A program made the position numbers and the translations under genes. Shown one piece after another: positions 50,613 to 58,176 of a DNA stretch of 64,000 nucleotides. Within the stretch, counting starts at the first letter, position 1. Every line of letters begins with the position of its first letter. Under the pieces are notes generated by a model, which was not told the origin of the DNA, searched no databases, and saw nothing but the letters and a program-made list of their open reading frames with translations. Source of the DNA: Alistipes sp. (GTDB lineage: Bacteria; Bacteroidota; Bacteroidia; Bacteroidales; Rikenellaceae); assembly GCA_017547175.1 (NCBI GenBank), contig JAFYQI010000008.1, positions 611,442 through 675,441 on the forward strand. Direction: 5' to 3'.

Positions 50613-51819
50613 GGGCAGGAATTTTCAGGGTAAAGGTGGAGCCTTCGCCTACGCGGCTTTTGACCGTGATGGTGCCTTCGTGGCGTTCGGCTACACGACG
50701 GGCATAGTAGAGTCCCAAGCCATAGCCACGCACCGACTGCACATCGCCCTGTGGTACGCGGTAGAACTTCTCGAAGAGGTAGGGCTGGTGCTCGGGGGCG
50801 ATGCCGCACCCGTTGTCGGTGAGCTGAATCACCACCTGCTCTTCCTCGGTAGAGCCCTCCAGGTGCAGGATCGGGTCGCGTCGGGTGTATTTCAAAGCGT
50901 TGTCCAGAAGCGTGGTGAGCAGGTTGCGCAGGTGGAAGCGGTCGGCCTCCACGGTCAGCTCCGAGGGGCATGAGATGGTGATCTCGGCCCGCTTTTCGAG
51001 ACGCAGACCTACGGTCACCTCCTCCAACAGCTCGGCCAGCAGGATGCGTGTGGGGTTGTGGCTCACGGTACGCCCCTCGACCGAGACGGCGAGGATATGC
51101 TCGACCATGGCCGAGAGTTGCGTGAGTTGGCTCTCGATGATCTCCAGGTAGCGACTTCGACGTGCCGCATCGGCTTCGGCCGAGAAGTTACGCAGGGCAT
51201 CTGTAGCTGTCACGGCGACCGAAATCGGGGTCTTCAGTTCGTGGGTGATGTTGTGCGTAAAGTCGCGGCGCATCTCCTCCAAGGTGCGTTGGCGCTTCAT
51301 GGTTCGCACCAGGTAGGCCAAGACCAGGGCCAGCAGCAACACAGTCAGCACCGAGGAGATCATCAGCACCCACATCTGTCCCCAAAAGCGATTGATGGGC
51401 ATCTCGTAGGTCAGGCGCAGGAGGTAGACCCCGTCGTCATCGATCTCGATCAGGGCCGTGCGCGGATGGGACATCTCCTGCTCCTGCACACGACGCATCA
51501 CCACGCGGTCCTCTAACGTGCGGTCGATGATCTCGGCGCGCCACGCTGTCAGGGCATCCAGCTCCAGGAGGTTGGGGTTGAAAGTGATGGCGAAGTCGTC
51601 CAGATCGATGTTGATGCGCTTGGCCGCAACCAAGCCCGGGATAGCATCCATGCGGAAACTCTTGTAGACCGCCTTGTAGGCCGAGGATTCGACCCGTCGT
51701 TGAAAGTCGCCCACCTGCTCGCGATACATCCTCACGGCCCAAAAACACTGCACGGCAGCCAGCAGCGTGAGCGAACTGACAACCACGAGTGAGAGGTTAC
51801 GAAAATAGGTACGATTCAT
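50602..51819 (-). CDS. Sensor histidine kinase
   Basis: Encodes 405 residues. Two membrane helices (~9-29 and ~150-172) enclose a ~120-residue periplasmic sensor. HisKA has His193 in HNITHELKTP; HATPase shows LLDNALKYT (N box), DNGCGI, FEKFYRVP and GYGLGLYYARR. All are intact. The periplasmic domain is not a recognised type. It forms a two-component pair with the overlapping regulator gene and is divergent from a small secreted protein. Confidence 0.95.
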   Translation of the reverse strand: MNRTYFRNLSLVVVSSLTLLAAVQCFWAVRMYREQVGDFQRRVESSAYKAVYKSFRMDAIPGLVAAKRINIDLDDFAITFNPNLLELDALTAWRAEIIDRTLEDRVVMRRVQEQEMSHPRTALIEIDDDGVYLLRLTYEMPINRFWGQMWVLMISSVLTVLLLALVLAYLVRTMKRQRTLEEMRRDFTHNITHELKTPISVAVTATDALRNFSAEADAARRSRYLEIIESQLTQLSAMVEHILAVSVEGRTVSHNPTRILLAELLEEVTVGLRLEKRAEITISCPSELTVEADRFHLRNLLTTLLDNALKYTRRDPILHLEGSTEEEQVVIQLTDNGCGIAPEHQPYLFEKFYRVPQGDVQSVRGYGLGLYYARRVAERHEGTITVKSRVGEGSTFTLKIPAHGC

Positions 51820-51842
51820 CGGGTGAGCGGTTTACTTATACA

Positions 51843-51872
51843 CAAAGGTAGGGATAAAATCCGAACCCGCAA
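51843..51872 (-). promoter_or_regulatory. Promoter of the kinase/regulator pair
   Basis: Minus strand: TTG (complement of 51870-51872), 19-nt spacer, TACCTTTG (complement of 51843-51850), 23 bases before the kinase ATG. Confidence 0.75.
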
Positions 51873-51877
51873 CCGAG

Positions 51878-51903
51878 TTAACATTAGTTAACATTTCTTA
51901 ACA
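51878..51903. promoter_or_regulatory. Three TTAACA repeats, probable response-regulator operator
   Basis: TTAACA at 51878-51883, 51888-51893 and 51898-51903: identical hexamers exactly 10 bp apart, on one face of the helix. OmpR-family proteins bind such tandem direct repeats. The array lies between the two divergent promoters, next to the -33 region of each. Confidence 0.65.
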
Positions 51904-51908
51904 CTTTT

Positions 51909-51942
51909 TTGACTTCGAGGCACCGTTTCCGTCCTATCTTTG
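51909..51942 (+). promoter_or_regulatory. Promoter of the small secreted protein
   Basis: TTG at 51909-51911, 23-nt spacer (longer than usual), TATCTTTG at 51935-51942. The poor spacing fits a promoter that needs activation from the adjacent TTAACA array. Confidence 0.6.
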
Positions 51943-52004
51943 CACTTGGAAAAACCGGTAAACTTCCACCAAACATGTTGTATGACTTAAAACGAATGAC
52001 GAAG

Positions 52005-52604
52005 ATGAAAAAGTATTTAGTGGCCGTTGCGGCTCTCTTGATGGTGGGTGCGCTCTACGCCCAGGAACCCTCCAAAACCCTTGTCGTGGTCGATGGTAAG
52101 GTGGTGCCGAAGGCGGAATTCGATGCGCTCGATCCCGACCAAATCCAAAACATCGATATCTTCAAGAACATCGAGGGTACCATCGTGGTCACTACGAAAA
52201 AAGCACTTCCCCTGGAGGGCGATGTAAAGAGTATCAAGATTGCCAAAGAGGCCGACGAGAAGCTGGAAATCACCACTGTGCATATCAATAAAGAGACCGG
52301 CACGGCAACTGTGGAGCAGAAAGAGGAGAATGTTGTGTTCATCGGCGGAGAGGGCTCGGGAGCCCGCGTGATGCACCGTTCGGAGAAGGCTACGGCTGTT
52401 GCTAACCCGCTCATCCTGCTGCAGGTCAAGGAGGGTCAGTGGAAAGAGCTGACCAGCGAGGAGATGAAGCAGATTGATCCCGGCCTGATCAAGGCCATCT
52501 CGGTATTAAAGGACAAAGAGGCCATCGAGAAGTTCATGGATTACGAAAATGCCAAGAATGGCGTGATCGTGATCGAAATGAAGGAGCTGAAAAAGCGCAA
52601 ATAG
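52005..52604 (+). CDS. Secreted protein with two plug-like modules
   Basis: Encodes 199 residues from MKKYLVAVAALLMVGALYAQ, a Sec signal. Residues ~25-70 (TLVVVDGKVVPKAEFDALDPDQIQNIDIF, GTIVVTTKK) and ~135-195 (LILLQVKEGQWKELTSEEMKQIDPGLIKAISVL, NGVIVIEMKEL; in pieces) repeat the end of a SusC plug: PLxxVDG, DIxxIxVLKD, GVIVVxTK. No barrel follows. It is divergent from the two-component pair and shares its operator, so it is likely a target and might act back on the sensor, like CpxP; that is a guess by analogy. Confidence 0.8.
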   Translation: MKKYLVAVAALLMVGALYAQEPSKTLVVVDGKVVPKAEFDALDPDQIQNIDIFKNIEGTIVVTTKKALPLEGDVKSIKIAKEADEKLEITTVHINKETGTATVEQKEENVVFIGGEGSGARVMHRSEKATAVANPLILLQVKEGQWKELTSEEMKQIDPGLIKAISVLKDKEAIEKFMDYENAKNGVIVIEMKELKKRK

Positions 52605-52625
52605 CGCCGGAAACCATATTGAAAA

Positions 52626-52667
52626 AAGGTTGTTGGTCGTAGCAAAAACGCTTACGCCAACAACCTT
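52626..52667 (+). terminator. Terminator after the plug-like protein
   Basis: AAGGTTGTTGG / CCAACAACCTT with an inner CGTAGC/GCTTACG extension. Convergent gene ends at 52728. Confidence 0.85.
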
Positions 52668-52727
52668 AATTGTATGCTGTCAAGTTTAACGAAAATCTTC
52701 GTTGCACTTCAGTTTGATCACAATGTG

Positions 52728-54509
52728 CTACAAAGGGAATAGGAGCAGCGTGGCGGTTAGATTGGCGGCTAAAATAATAAAATTCATAGGAATACCGATG
52801 CGTGCAAAATCACTGAACCGATAACCGCCCGGACCATAAACAATCATGTGGGTTGGTGAGCCGATCGGAGTCGCAAAACTCGACGATACGGAGATCATCA
52901 GGGCAATGCAGAAGGTCATTGGATTAACCCCCAGGTTGATGGCCATTTGATAGGCAATCGGGCAGAAGATGGCCGCGGCGGCCGTGTTGCTGGTAAATTC
53001 GGTGAGGAATGTGCTCACCAAACAGATACTGAACAGGGCAATGTAAGGATTGCTGTCACACATCGACAGAATGCCTTGCGACATACACTCGGCAATACCC
53101 GTCTCTTGAATGGCTGTTCCCAAACTGATACTTCCTGCAAAGATCATCAGCAGGCTCCAGTCGATGCTTGCGCGGGCCTGAGGGATGGTGCAGAAGCGGC
53201 AGGCGATCATCGCAAAAGCGGCGATGAATGCGGCTTGCAACAATGTCATGTATCCCAAGGATGAAACTACGACCATTGCGATAAGAATCAACGACGAGAA
53301 GAGCGTTCTTACGTCGGGTTTGCAGAATGTTTCGTGGCCGGTCTCTTGAAGGTCGTAACCCAACGATTGTGCGGCATTGAAGCGAGTTGGGCATTCCAAC
53401 AACAAGGTGTCACCTGCCTGTAATGCCACTTCGCGCGGACTTCCCTTCGCAACCTCGCCATGACGAGCAATGGCTACCAAAACCAAATGGTTGTCCTCCT
53501 CGAAGGTGGTGTCGCACATGCATTTACCGATCAGCGAACTCTTGAAGCCCACGCTGGCGGTGCGTAGCTTGCGATTTTTTGCGACATCATCCAGCGAAAA
53601 GACATGATGAGTTGCGTTGACCAGGCCAAAGCGGTCACGGAGCGCCATCATCTTTTCGATATCGCCCGAAAAGATCAGACGGTCGCCTCCGAAGATGAAC
53701 TCTTGGTCACTCACCATGGTAATTACTTCGCGATCCAGACGGATGATCTCGATCAGATGGCCGCCATCCACCTTGTCCAATCCCGCCTCATGGATCGTCA
53801 AGCCGACCAAATCAGACATGGTGGGAACCATCAACTCGACGGTATACTCTTTGGTGTCTTGTAGGGCATCTTCGGGCGACACTCGCTCGGGGATCAGTCC
53901 TCGTAAGGCAATGACGGTGAGCACACCCACAAAAAGACAAAACAGACCCACAAGCGTAGGGGTGAAGAATCCCATCATAACTCCGGTCTCATTGGCATAA
54001 AATGCCGAAACAAGCAGGTTGGGTGCTGTGCCGATCAAGGTACAGATGCCACCCATGCCGGCTGCATAACTGAGCGGAATCAAGAGCTTTGAGGGTGCTA
54101 TGCCCAATTTTTTAGCCCAAAGGCGAACAACTTTTGTAAACAGGGCGACAACGGCCGTGTTATTCAGAAATGAGCTTAATGCAGCCACCGGCAGCATCAG
54201 GCGCACGATGGCCCAATGATAATTTTTGGGTGCCCCCAAATAGTTACGGACTACCCATTGCAGGAAGCCGGTGTGTACCAATCCGCAGATAACCACAAAT
54301 AGGGCGCCTAGCAAAATTACCGTAGAGGATGAAAATCCACTGAGGAGCTTGTCTGTCGGAATCACGCCGCTAATCAGTAAAAGCATCATTCCGCCCAAAA
54401 AGACAAAATCGGCTGGTAATTTGGTACATAGCTGGAGTGTGAATACCAGCACGATGACGAAAATGACAAACCATGCGGCTCCTGTTAAGCCTAAAAAGAG
54501 GACTTCCAT
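52728..54509 (-). CDS. SLC13/DASS-type carrier with two TrkA-C domains
   Basis: Encodes 593 residues. About 11 membrane helices flank a cytosolic insert (~205-375) with two RCK_C/TrkA-C-like domains (VGLTIHEAGLDKVDGGHLIEI; IGKCMCDTTFEEDNHLVLVAI). The sodium-binding SNT-type motifs are SFLNNTAVVALF and TEFTSNTAAAAIF, and TPIGSPTHMIVYGPGGYRFSDF closes the transport fold. Family members move sulfate, dicarboxylates or other anions with Na+. The RCK_C insert suggests ligand gating. Substrate not predictable. Confidence 0.9.
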   Translation of the reverse strand: MEVLFLGLTGAAWFVIFVIVLVFTLQLCTKLPADFVFLGGMMLLLISGVIPTDKLLSGFSSSTVILLGALFVVICGLVHTGFLQWVVRNYLGAPKNYHWAIVRLMLPVAALSSFLNNTAVVALFTKVVRLWAKKLGIAPSKLLIPLSYAAGMGGICTLIGTAPNLLVSAFYANETGVMMGFFTPTLVGLFCLFVGVLTVIALRGLIPERVSPEDALQDTKEYTVELMVPTMSDLVGLTIHEAGLDKVDGGHLIEIIRLDREVITMVSDQEFIFGGDRLIFSGDIEKMMALRDRFGLVNATHHVFSLDDVAKNRKLRTASVGFKSSLIGKCMCDTTFEEDNHLVLVAIARHGEVAKGSPREVALQAGDTLLLECPTRFNAAQSLGYDLQETGHETFCKPDVRTLFSSLILIAMVVVSSLGYMTLLQAAFIAAFAMIACRFCTIPQARASIDWSLLMIFAGSISLGTAIQETGIAECMSQGILSMCDSNPYIALFSICLVSTFLTEFTSNTAAAAIFCPIAYQMAINLGVNPMTFCIALMISVSSSFATPIGSPTHMIVYGPGGYRFSDFARIGIPMNFIILAANLTATLLLFPL

Positions 54510-54798
54510 AACTTCATTATGTGTTTGTTGTTGGGTTTTATTTTGCGATTGATAATGTGGGTCGTATGTTGGTTGTAATGGTGCGTGTGATCAACAAAAA
54601 TAACCGCATGTCAGCGTGGTCGACTGTTCCCTTGTGGAAGGTGTCGGCAAATCACGAAATATCATGGTGTTGTATCGTGTAACACGCATGAAAGGGGCGG
54701 TGTGGTAGTTGGTTCTATGCTATGCTCATTTTTGCCAAGAAAATAGGGTTAAAGGTTTTTGTATGGTCTTAAAAAAATCACACAAAAATAATAAAAGT
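54510..54798. other. Gap between the SLC13 carrier and the partner-switching operon
   Basis: No gene or clear hairpin found. Low-complexity GT-rich stretches lie near 54525-54590. The leftward promoter of the SLC13 gene must be here, but no TAnnTTTG stands out. Confidence 0.5.
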
Positions 54799-54830
54799 TT
54801 TGTGTCGCTTCGAATTTTTTCTTACCTTTG
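54799..54830 (+). promoter_or_regulatory. Promoter of the STAS/ABC/SpoIIE operon
   Basis: TTTG at 54799-54802, a 20-nt spacer and TACCTTTG at 54823-54830, the best -33/-7 match of the region; ATG 27 bases downstream. Confidence 0.8.
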
Positions 54831-54856
54831 AGCAATTATAAATCACTAAAGAAGTT

Positions 54857-55147
54857 ATGGCAGATAATTTTAAAACACATAAGATCTACGCTAACTATCC
54901 GATGGATGCTCTCCACCTGCGCGATTTGGAGCAGGATATCAATAATCTGGAGGTGAATTTAGGGGATTTTGTCGTTGTTGACTGCGCCGGTATGAGCTAT
55001 ATCTGCTCTTCGGGTTTGCGTGTTTTTCTCACTCTGAACAAGAATATCACGGCCAAGGGTGGCAAGTTGATTATCCGCAACTTGGAGCCGCTGGTTAAGG
55101 GCGTGTTCGATATGTCTGGCTTCAGCCAGATTTTCAATATTGAATAA
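54857..55147 (+). CDS. STAS-domain protein (anti-anti-sigma type), first of two
   Basis: Encodes 96 residues, a complete single STAS domain. The phosphorylation loop is YICSSGLRVFL, matching the DSSGL site of SpoIIAA and RsbV, then GGKLIIRNLEPLVKGVFDMSGF. In known systems the unphosphorylated form binds an RsbW-type kinase. It opens the operon, next to the ABC permease, so it may bind the RsbW-like tail of the ABC ATPase. It and the second STAS protein are clearly related but not identical. Confidence 0.92.
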   Translation: MADNFKTHKIYANYPMDALHLRDLEQDINNLEVNLGDFVVVDCAGMSYICSSGLRVFLTLNKNITAKGGKLIIRNLEPLVKGVFDMSGFSQIFNIE

Positions 55148-55227
55148 CGATATTGTTAACCAATACGAGGATTGCACGGACTCTGTTTGCTGACGGTGTC
55201 TGTGCCTTCTTTTTTTCAAGCATCGAG

Positions 55228-56169
55228 ATGAAGATTCCCCTGATGAAAAAAATATGGCTCGTTACGAGTCTCCTGGTTGCAGTAGCAATCTTCGGGCCAG
55301 CAACGCCTGTTGAGGCGCGTGTCGCCTCAGAGCCGAGCCGGGAGCAGTCGGTTCAACTTTCGGCTGTGTCGTCGGATGTTTCTGGCGCAGCATCTGCGGA
55401 GCAGGCGGATACCGTATCGGCCCTGACGCCGACGACTCACCTTACGCAGGGTAAAGCGGCGAGCGACCACCACGAGGTTGTGAAGTCGCACAAATCGCTT
55501 GGCGAACAGTGGCGCCATGCAGTGCAAAGCATTGTTTCGTGGGATATGTGGCGTTTGATTTTGGGTGGTCTGCGCACTACGGCCATCATATTTGTCTTTG
55601 CGGCAATAGCGGCCATCCTGCTCGGCGCGATATTGGCCTATCTGGCAATCAGCCATAAGTGGCCTTGGTTCTATAAACCGTTGAGCTGGTTTGTGACAAC
55701 CGTACACGATATCCCTTCGGTGGCTCTGATGATGTTCTTCTATTACGTAATTTTCGCCGGAGAGCTAAACGGAGTCGTTGTGTCGATTATCGCTTTGGGC
55801 GTCTATACCTCGGGCTCTTTGGCTAAAATCTTCAAAGTACACATCTTGCAGGTGGGTAACGGTCAGATCGAAGCGGGACGAGCTTTGGGTATGACTACGC
55901 GTCAATGCTACTGTTACATCGTGTTACCGCAGGCGGTGAAATCGATGTTGCCGCTCTTTATAGCGGACCTTAAAGTCCAGCTGCGTGCTACATCGTATGC
56001 CGGTTATATTGCTCAACAAGATTTGATCAAAGCGGTATTTGCCGTGCGTGAGCAGTATGCGGATACATTCTTGCCGTTGATCATCGTGTCGATACTTTAC
56101 CTGATTCTTTCGTGGATGATTGCTCAAGTAATACATTCCTTGTATGTAAAATTTTTCAAGTATGATTGA
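55228..56169 (+). CDS. ABC transporter permease with long N-terminal extension
   Basis: Encodes 313 residues if the ATG at 55228 is used (55243 is also possible; a TTG at 55153 extends the frame further). The first ~25 residues look like a signal (KKIWLVTSLLVAVAIFGPATPVEA), then ~75 residues of Ala/Ser-rich linker, then five or so membrane helices with HisM/GlnP-type permease pattern: GLRTTAIIFVFAAIAAILLG and the EAA loop GQIEAGRALGMTTRQCYCYIVLPQA. Polar amino acid importers usually lack this extension. It overlaps the ATPase gene by 8 bases. Confidence 0.85.
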   Translation: MKIPLMKKIWLVTSLLVAVAIFGPATPVEARVASEPSREQSVQLSAVSSDVSGAASAEQADTVSALTPTTHLTQGKAASDHHEVVKSHKSLGEQWRHAVQSIVSWDMWRLILGGLRTTAIIFVFAAIAAILLGAILAYLAISHKWPWFYKPLSWFVTTVHDIPSVALMMFFYYVIFAGELNGVVVSIIALGVYTSGSLAKIFKVHILQVGNGQIEAGRALGMTTRQCYCYIVLPQAVKSMLPLFIADLKVQLRATSYAGYIAQQDLIKAVFAVREQYADTFLPLIIVSILYLILSWMIAQVIHSLYVKFFKYD

Positions 56170-57223
56170 GCTTAAACACATATACAAGTCGTTTGACGGC
56201 AATCGAGTTCTTGACGATCTGTCGTTGAAGTTTGCTGAGCGAGAGATGGTTTGTGTGATCGGCCCCATGGGTTGTGGTAAGAGTACCTTGCTGCGATGCC
56301 TGGCGGGTTTGGTGGAGCCCGATTCGGGAGAGATTGTCTTTTCTGCAGCGGAGAAACCGCGCATTGGCATGATTCTGCAACATTTCAACCTCTTCCCTTT
56401 CCTCAATGTGCTTCACAACCTTACCTTGGCACCTATGCGGGTGTTGGGGCTATCGGCTGCCGAGGCAGAGCGTATGGCACTTGAACAGCTCGAGTCGGTC
56501 GGTTTGGCGCATAAGAGCCACCTCTTCCCTCAGGATTTGTCGGTAGGTCAACAGCAACGTGTCGCCATTGCGCGTTGCTTGGTGATGAAGCCTCAGGTAA
56601 TTCTTCTCGACGAGCCGCTTTCGGCACTCGACCCGATCGCAACGGGCGAGGTGATGGATGTGTTGCGTAAACTCAAGAAGGAGGTTACTTTGATCATGAA
56701 TACCCATAAACTCAGTGCTGCCGCCGAGCTTGCCGATCGAATCGTGTTCCTCGACAAAGGACGTGTATGTGAGGAGGGTACCCCTGATGAGATCCTTGTT
56801 GCTCCGCGCGAGGAGGCTACACGCCGATTCTTGAGCTACATGAAGGACCTGCACTATACGATCGAGTCTCCGCAGTTTGACCGACCTGAGCTCAATGCTC
56901 GAATCGAGCAGTACTGCAACCGTTTTGGTTTGGGTGGTCAGGCTTTCCGCTTCGTGCAGCTTGCGGTTGAGGAGGCGCTCAATCTTATTCCGCTCGAGAA
57001 AGGAGCGCGCCTGCTGCTCTCGAAGGCAGATCAGGAGGTGCGTATGTCGCTCGAGTTGATGGTAGATGATAAGGGTGTCTCCTATATCGAGGAGGATAGC
57101 TGCTCGGATGACCTGAGCCTCAGTATGCTGCAGGGCTTGTGCGAGGTGTTGGAGGAGCGCGTGGAAGAGGGGCAGCGCATCCTGCATATGGAATTGAACC
57201 AAGAACGTTTGTTGTTGAAATAA
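56162..57223 (+). CDS. ABC ATPase fused to an RsbW-like domain lacking ATP motifs
   Basis: Encodes 353 residues. Residues 1-~235 are an ABC ATPase: Walker A GPMGCGKST, Q-loop LQHFNLFPFLNV, signature LSVGQQQRVAIARCL (usually LSGGQ), Walker B VILLDEPLSALDP and H-loop NTHKLS. Residues ~240-353 look like an anti-sigma kinase (HATPase_c_2) fold: FVQLAVEEALNLI matches the N box of the neighbouring phosphatase (ALEEAVSNVIMYAY) and LSMLQGLCEVLEERVEEGQ matches its end. But the N-box Asn is displaced, and neither DxGxxF nor GGLGL is present. It is probably a protein-binding, non-kinase tail that docks a STAS partner. Confidence 0.85.
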   Translation: MIELKHIYKSFDGNRVLDDLSLKFAEREMVCVIGPMGCGKSTLLRCLAGLVEPDSGEIVFSAAEKPRIGMILQHFNLFPFLNVLHNLTLAPMRVLGLSAAEAERMALEQLESVGLAHKSHLFPQDLSVGQQQRVAIARCLVMKPQVILLDEPLSALDPIATGEVMDVLRKLKKEVTLIMNTHKLSAAAELADRIVFLDKGRVCEEGTPDEILVAPREEATRRFLSYMKDLHYTIESPQFDRPELNARIEQYCNRFGLGGQAFRFVQLAVEEALNLIPLEKGARLLLSKADQEVRMSLELMVDDKGVSYIEEDSCSDDLSLSMLQGLCEVLEERVEEGQRILHMELNQERLLLK

Positions 57224-57235
57224 TTTTAGAGCGAG

Positions 57236-58174
57236 ATGAAATTGAAGCAACTTCTTATCGCACTGATGGTATTTGTAGGAGTCGGTGCACAGGCTCAACA
57301 AATTGTCTTTACGCCGCAATGGACGGCACAGAGTCAGTTTGCGGGTTATTATGTAGCTCAAGAGATGGGCTTCTATGAGGAGGCCGGGGTGGATGTCGTC
57401 ATTGAGCACACATCGACATCGGATTTCGCTCTAAATCGATTGCTCAGAGGCCAAAGTAATGCTATTACGATGCTTCTGTTCGATGCTATCAGTCACATCA
57501 GTCAGGGCGTTGAGATCGTCAACGTGCTTCAGACCTCGCAGCGGTCGGGCCATGTGATTGTTGTTCGTGATGACAACATCAAGAAGATCGAGGATCTGCA
57601 AGGACTGCGCGTGGGTATTTGGCGTTCGAATTTCAATCAGTTGGCCGACCTCATCAATTTGGACTACGGCCTCAATATCGAGTGGATCACCTTTATCCAA
57701 AGTATTAATCTTTATATATCGGGAGCTATTGATGCAACGCTGGCGATGACCTACAACGAGTTGTATTGGATTCGCTCGTCAGGTTTTGAGAATAAGCGAG
57801 TGATATCGATGGATGAGATTGGCCACGACTATCCCGATGAGGGCCTCTATGTTTCGCGCGAATACTGCGAGAAGTATCCCGACAAGGCCCGGGCCTTTGC
57901 CGAAGCGTCGCGCCGAGGTTGGGAGTGGGCCCGTCAAAATCCGGAGAAGACGTTAGAGATTGTCTTGAAGGTGATGGAGCGAGAGCATGTACCCGCAAGC
58001 CGCAGACATCAAGAGTGGATGCTGAATGAGGTGTTGAAGTTACAATGTCCTCAAGGGGCGAGTGAGCCAAGTTTTGCGCTCGATCCTGAAAAGGTGGATG
58101 CGCTCAATCGTCTGCTGGTTCGTTATGGACGTATCAATAAGGGACTTAGTGTCGAACAACTTCAAGGAAGATAG
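57236..58174 (+). CDS. NMT1/THI5-type ABC substrate-binding protein
   Basis: Encodes 312 residues with a Sec signal (MKLKQLLIALMVFVGVGAQAQ) but no lipobox. The start of the mature part, FTPQWTAQSQFAGYYVAQEMGFYEEAGVDV (in pieces), is the signature of NMT1/ThiY-like binding proteins, which bind pyrimidine precursors of thiamine, riboflavin or related compounds. The rest is a two-lobed fold (LQGLRVGIWRSNFN). Its partner permease is of the amino acid type, so the ligand is open. Confidence 0.88.
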   Translation: MKLKQLLIALMVFVGVGAQAQQIVFTPQWTAQSQFAGYYVAQEMGFYEEAGVDVVIEHTSTSDFALNRLLRGQSNAITMLLFDAISHISQGVEIVNVLQTSQRSGHVIVVRDDNIKKIEDLQGLRVGIWRSNFNQLADLINLDYGLNIEWITFIQSINLYISGAIDATLAMTYNELYWIRSSGFENKRVISMDEIGHDYPDEGLYVSREYCEKYPDKARAFAEASRRGWEWARQNPEKTLEIVLKVMEREHVPASRRHQEWMLNEVLKLQCPQGASEPSFALDPEKVDALNRLLVRYGRINKGLSVEQLQGR

Positions 58175-58176
58175 TT

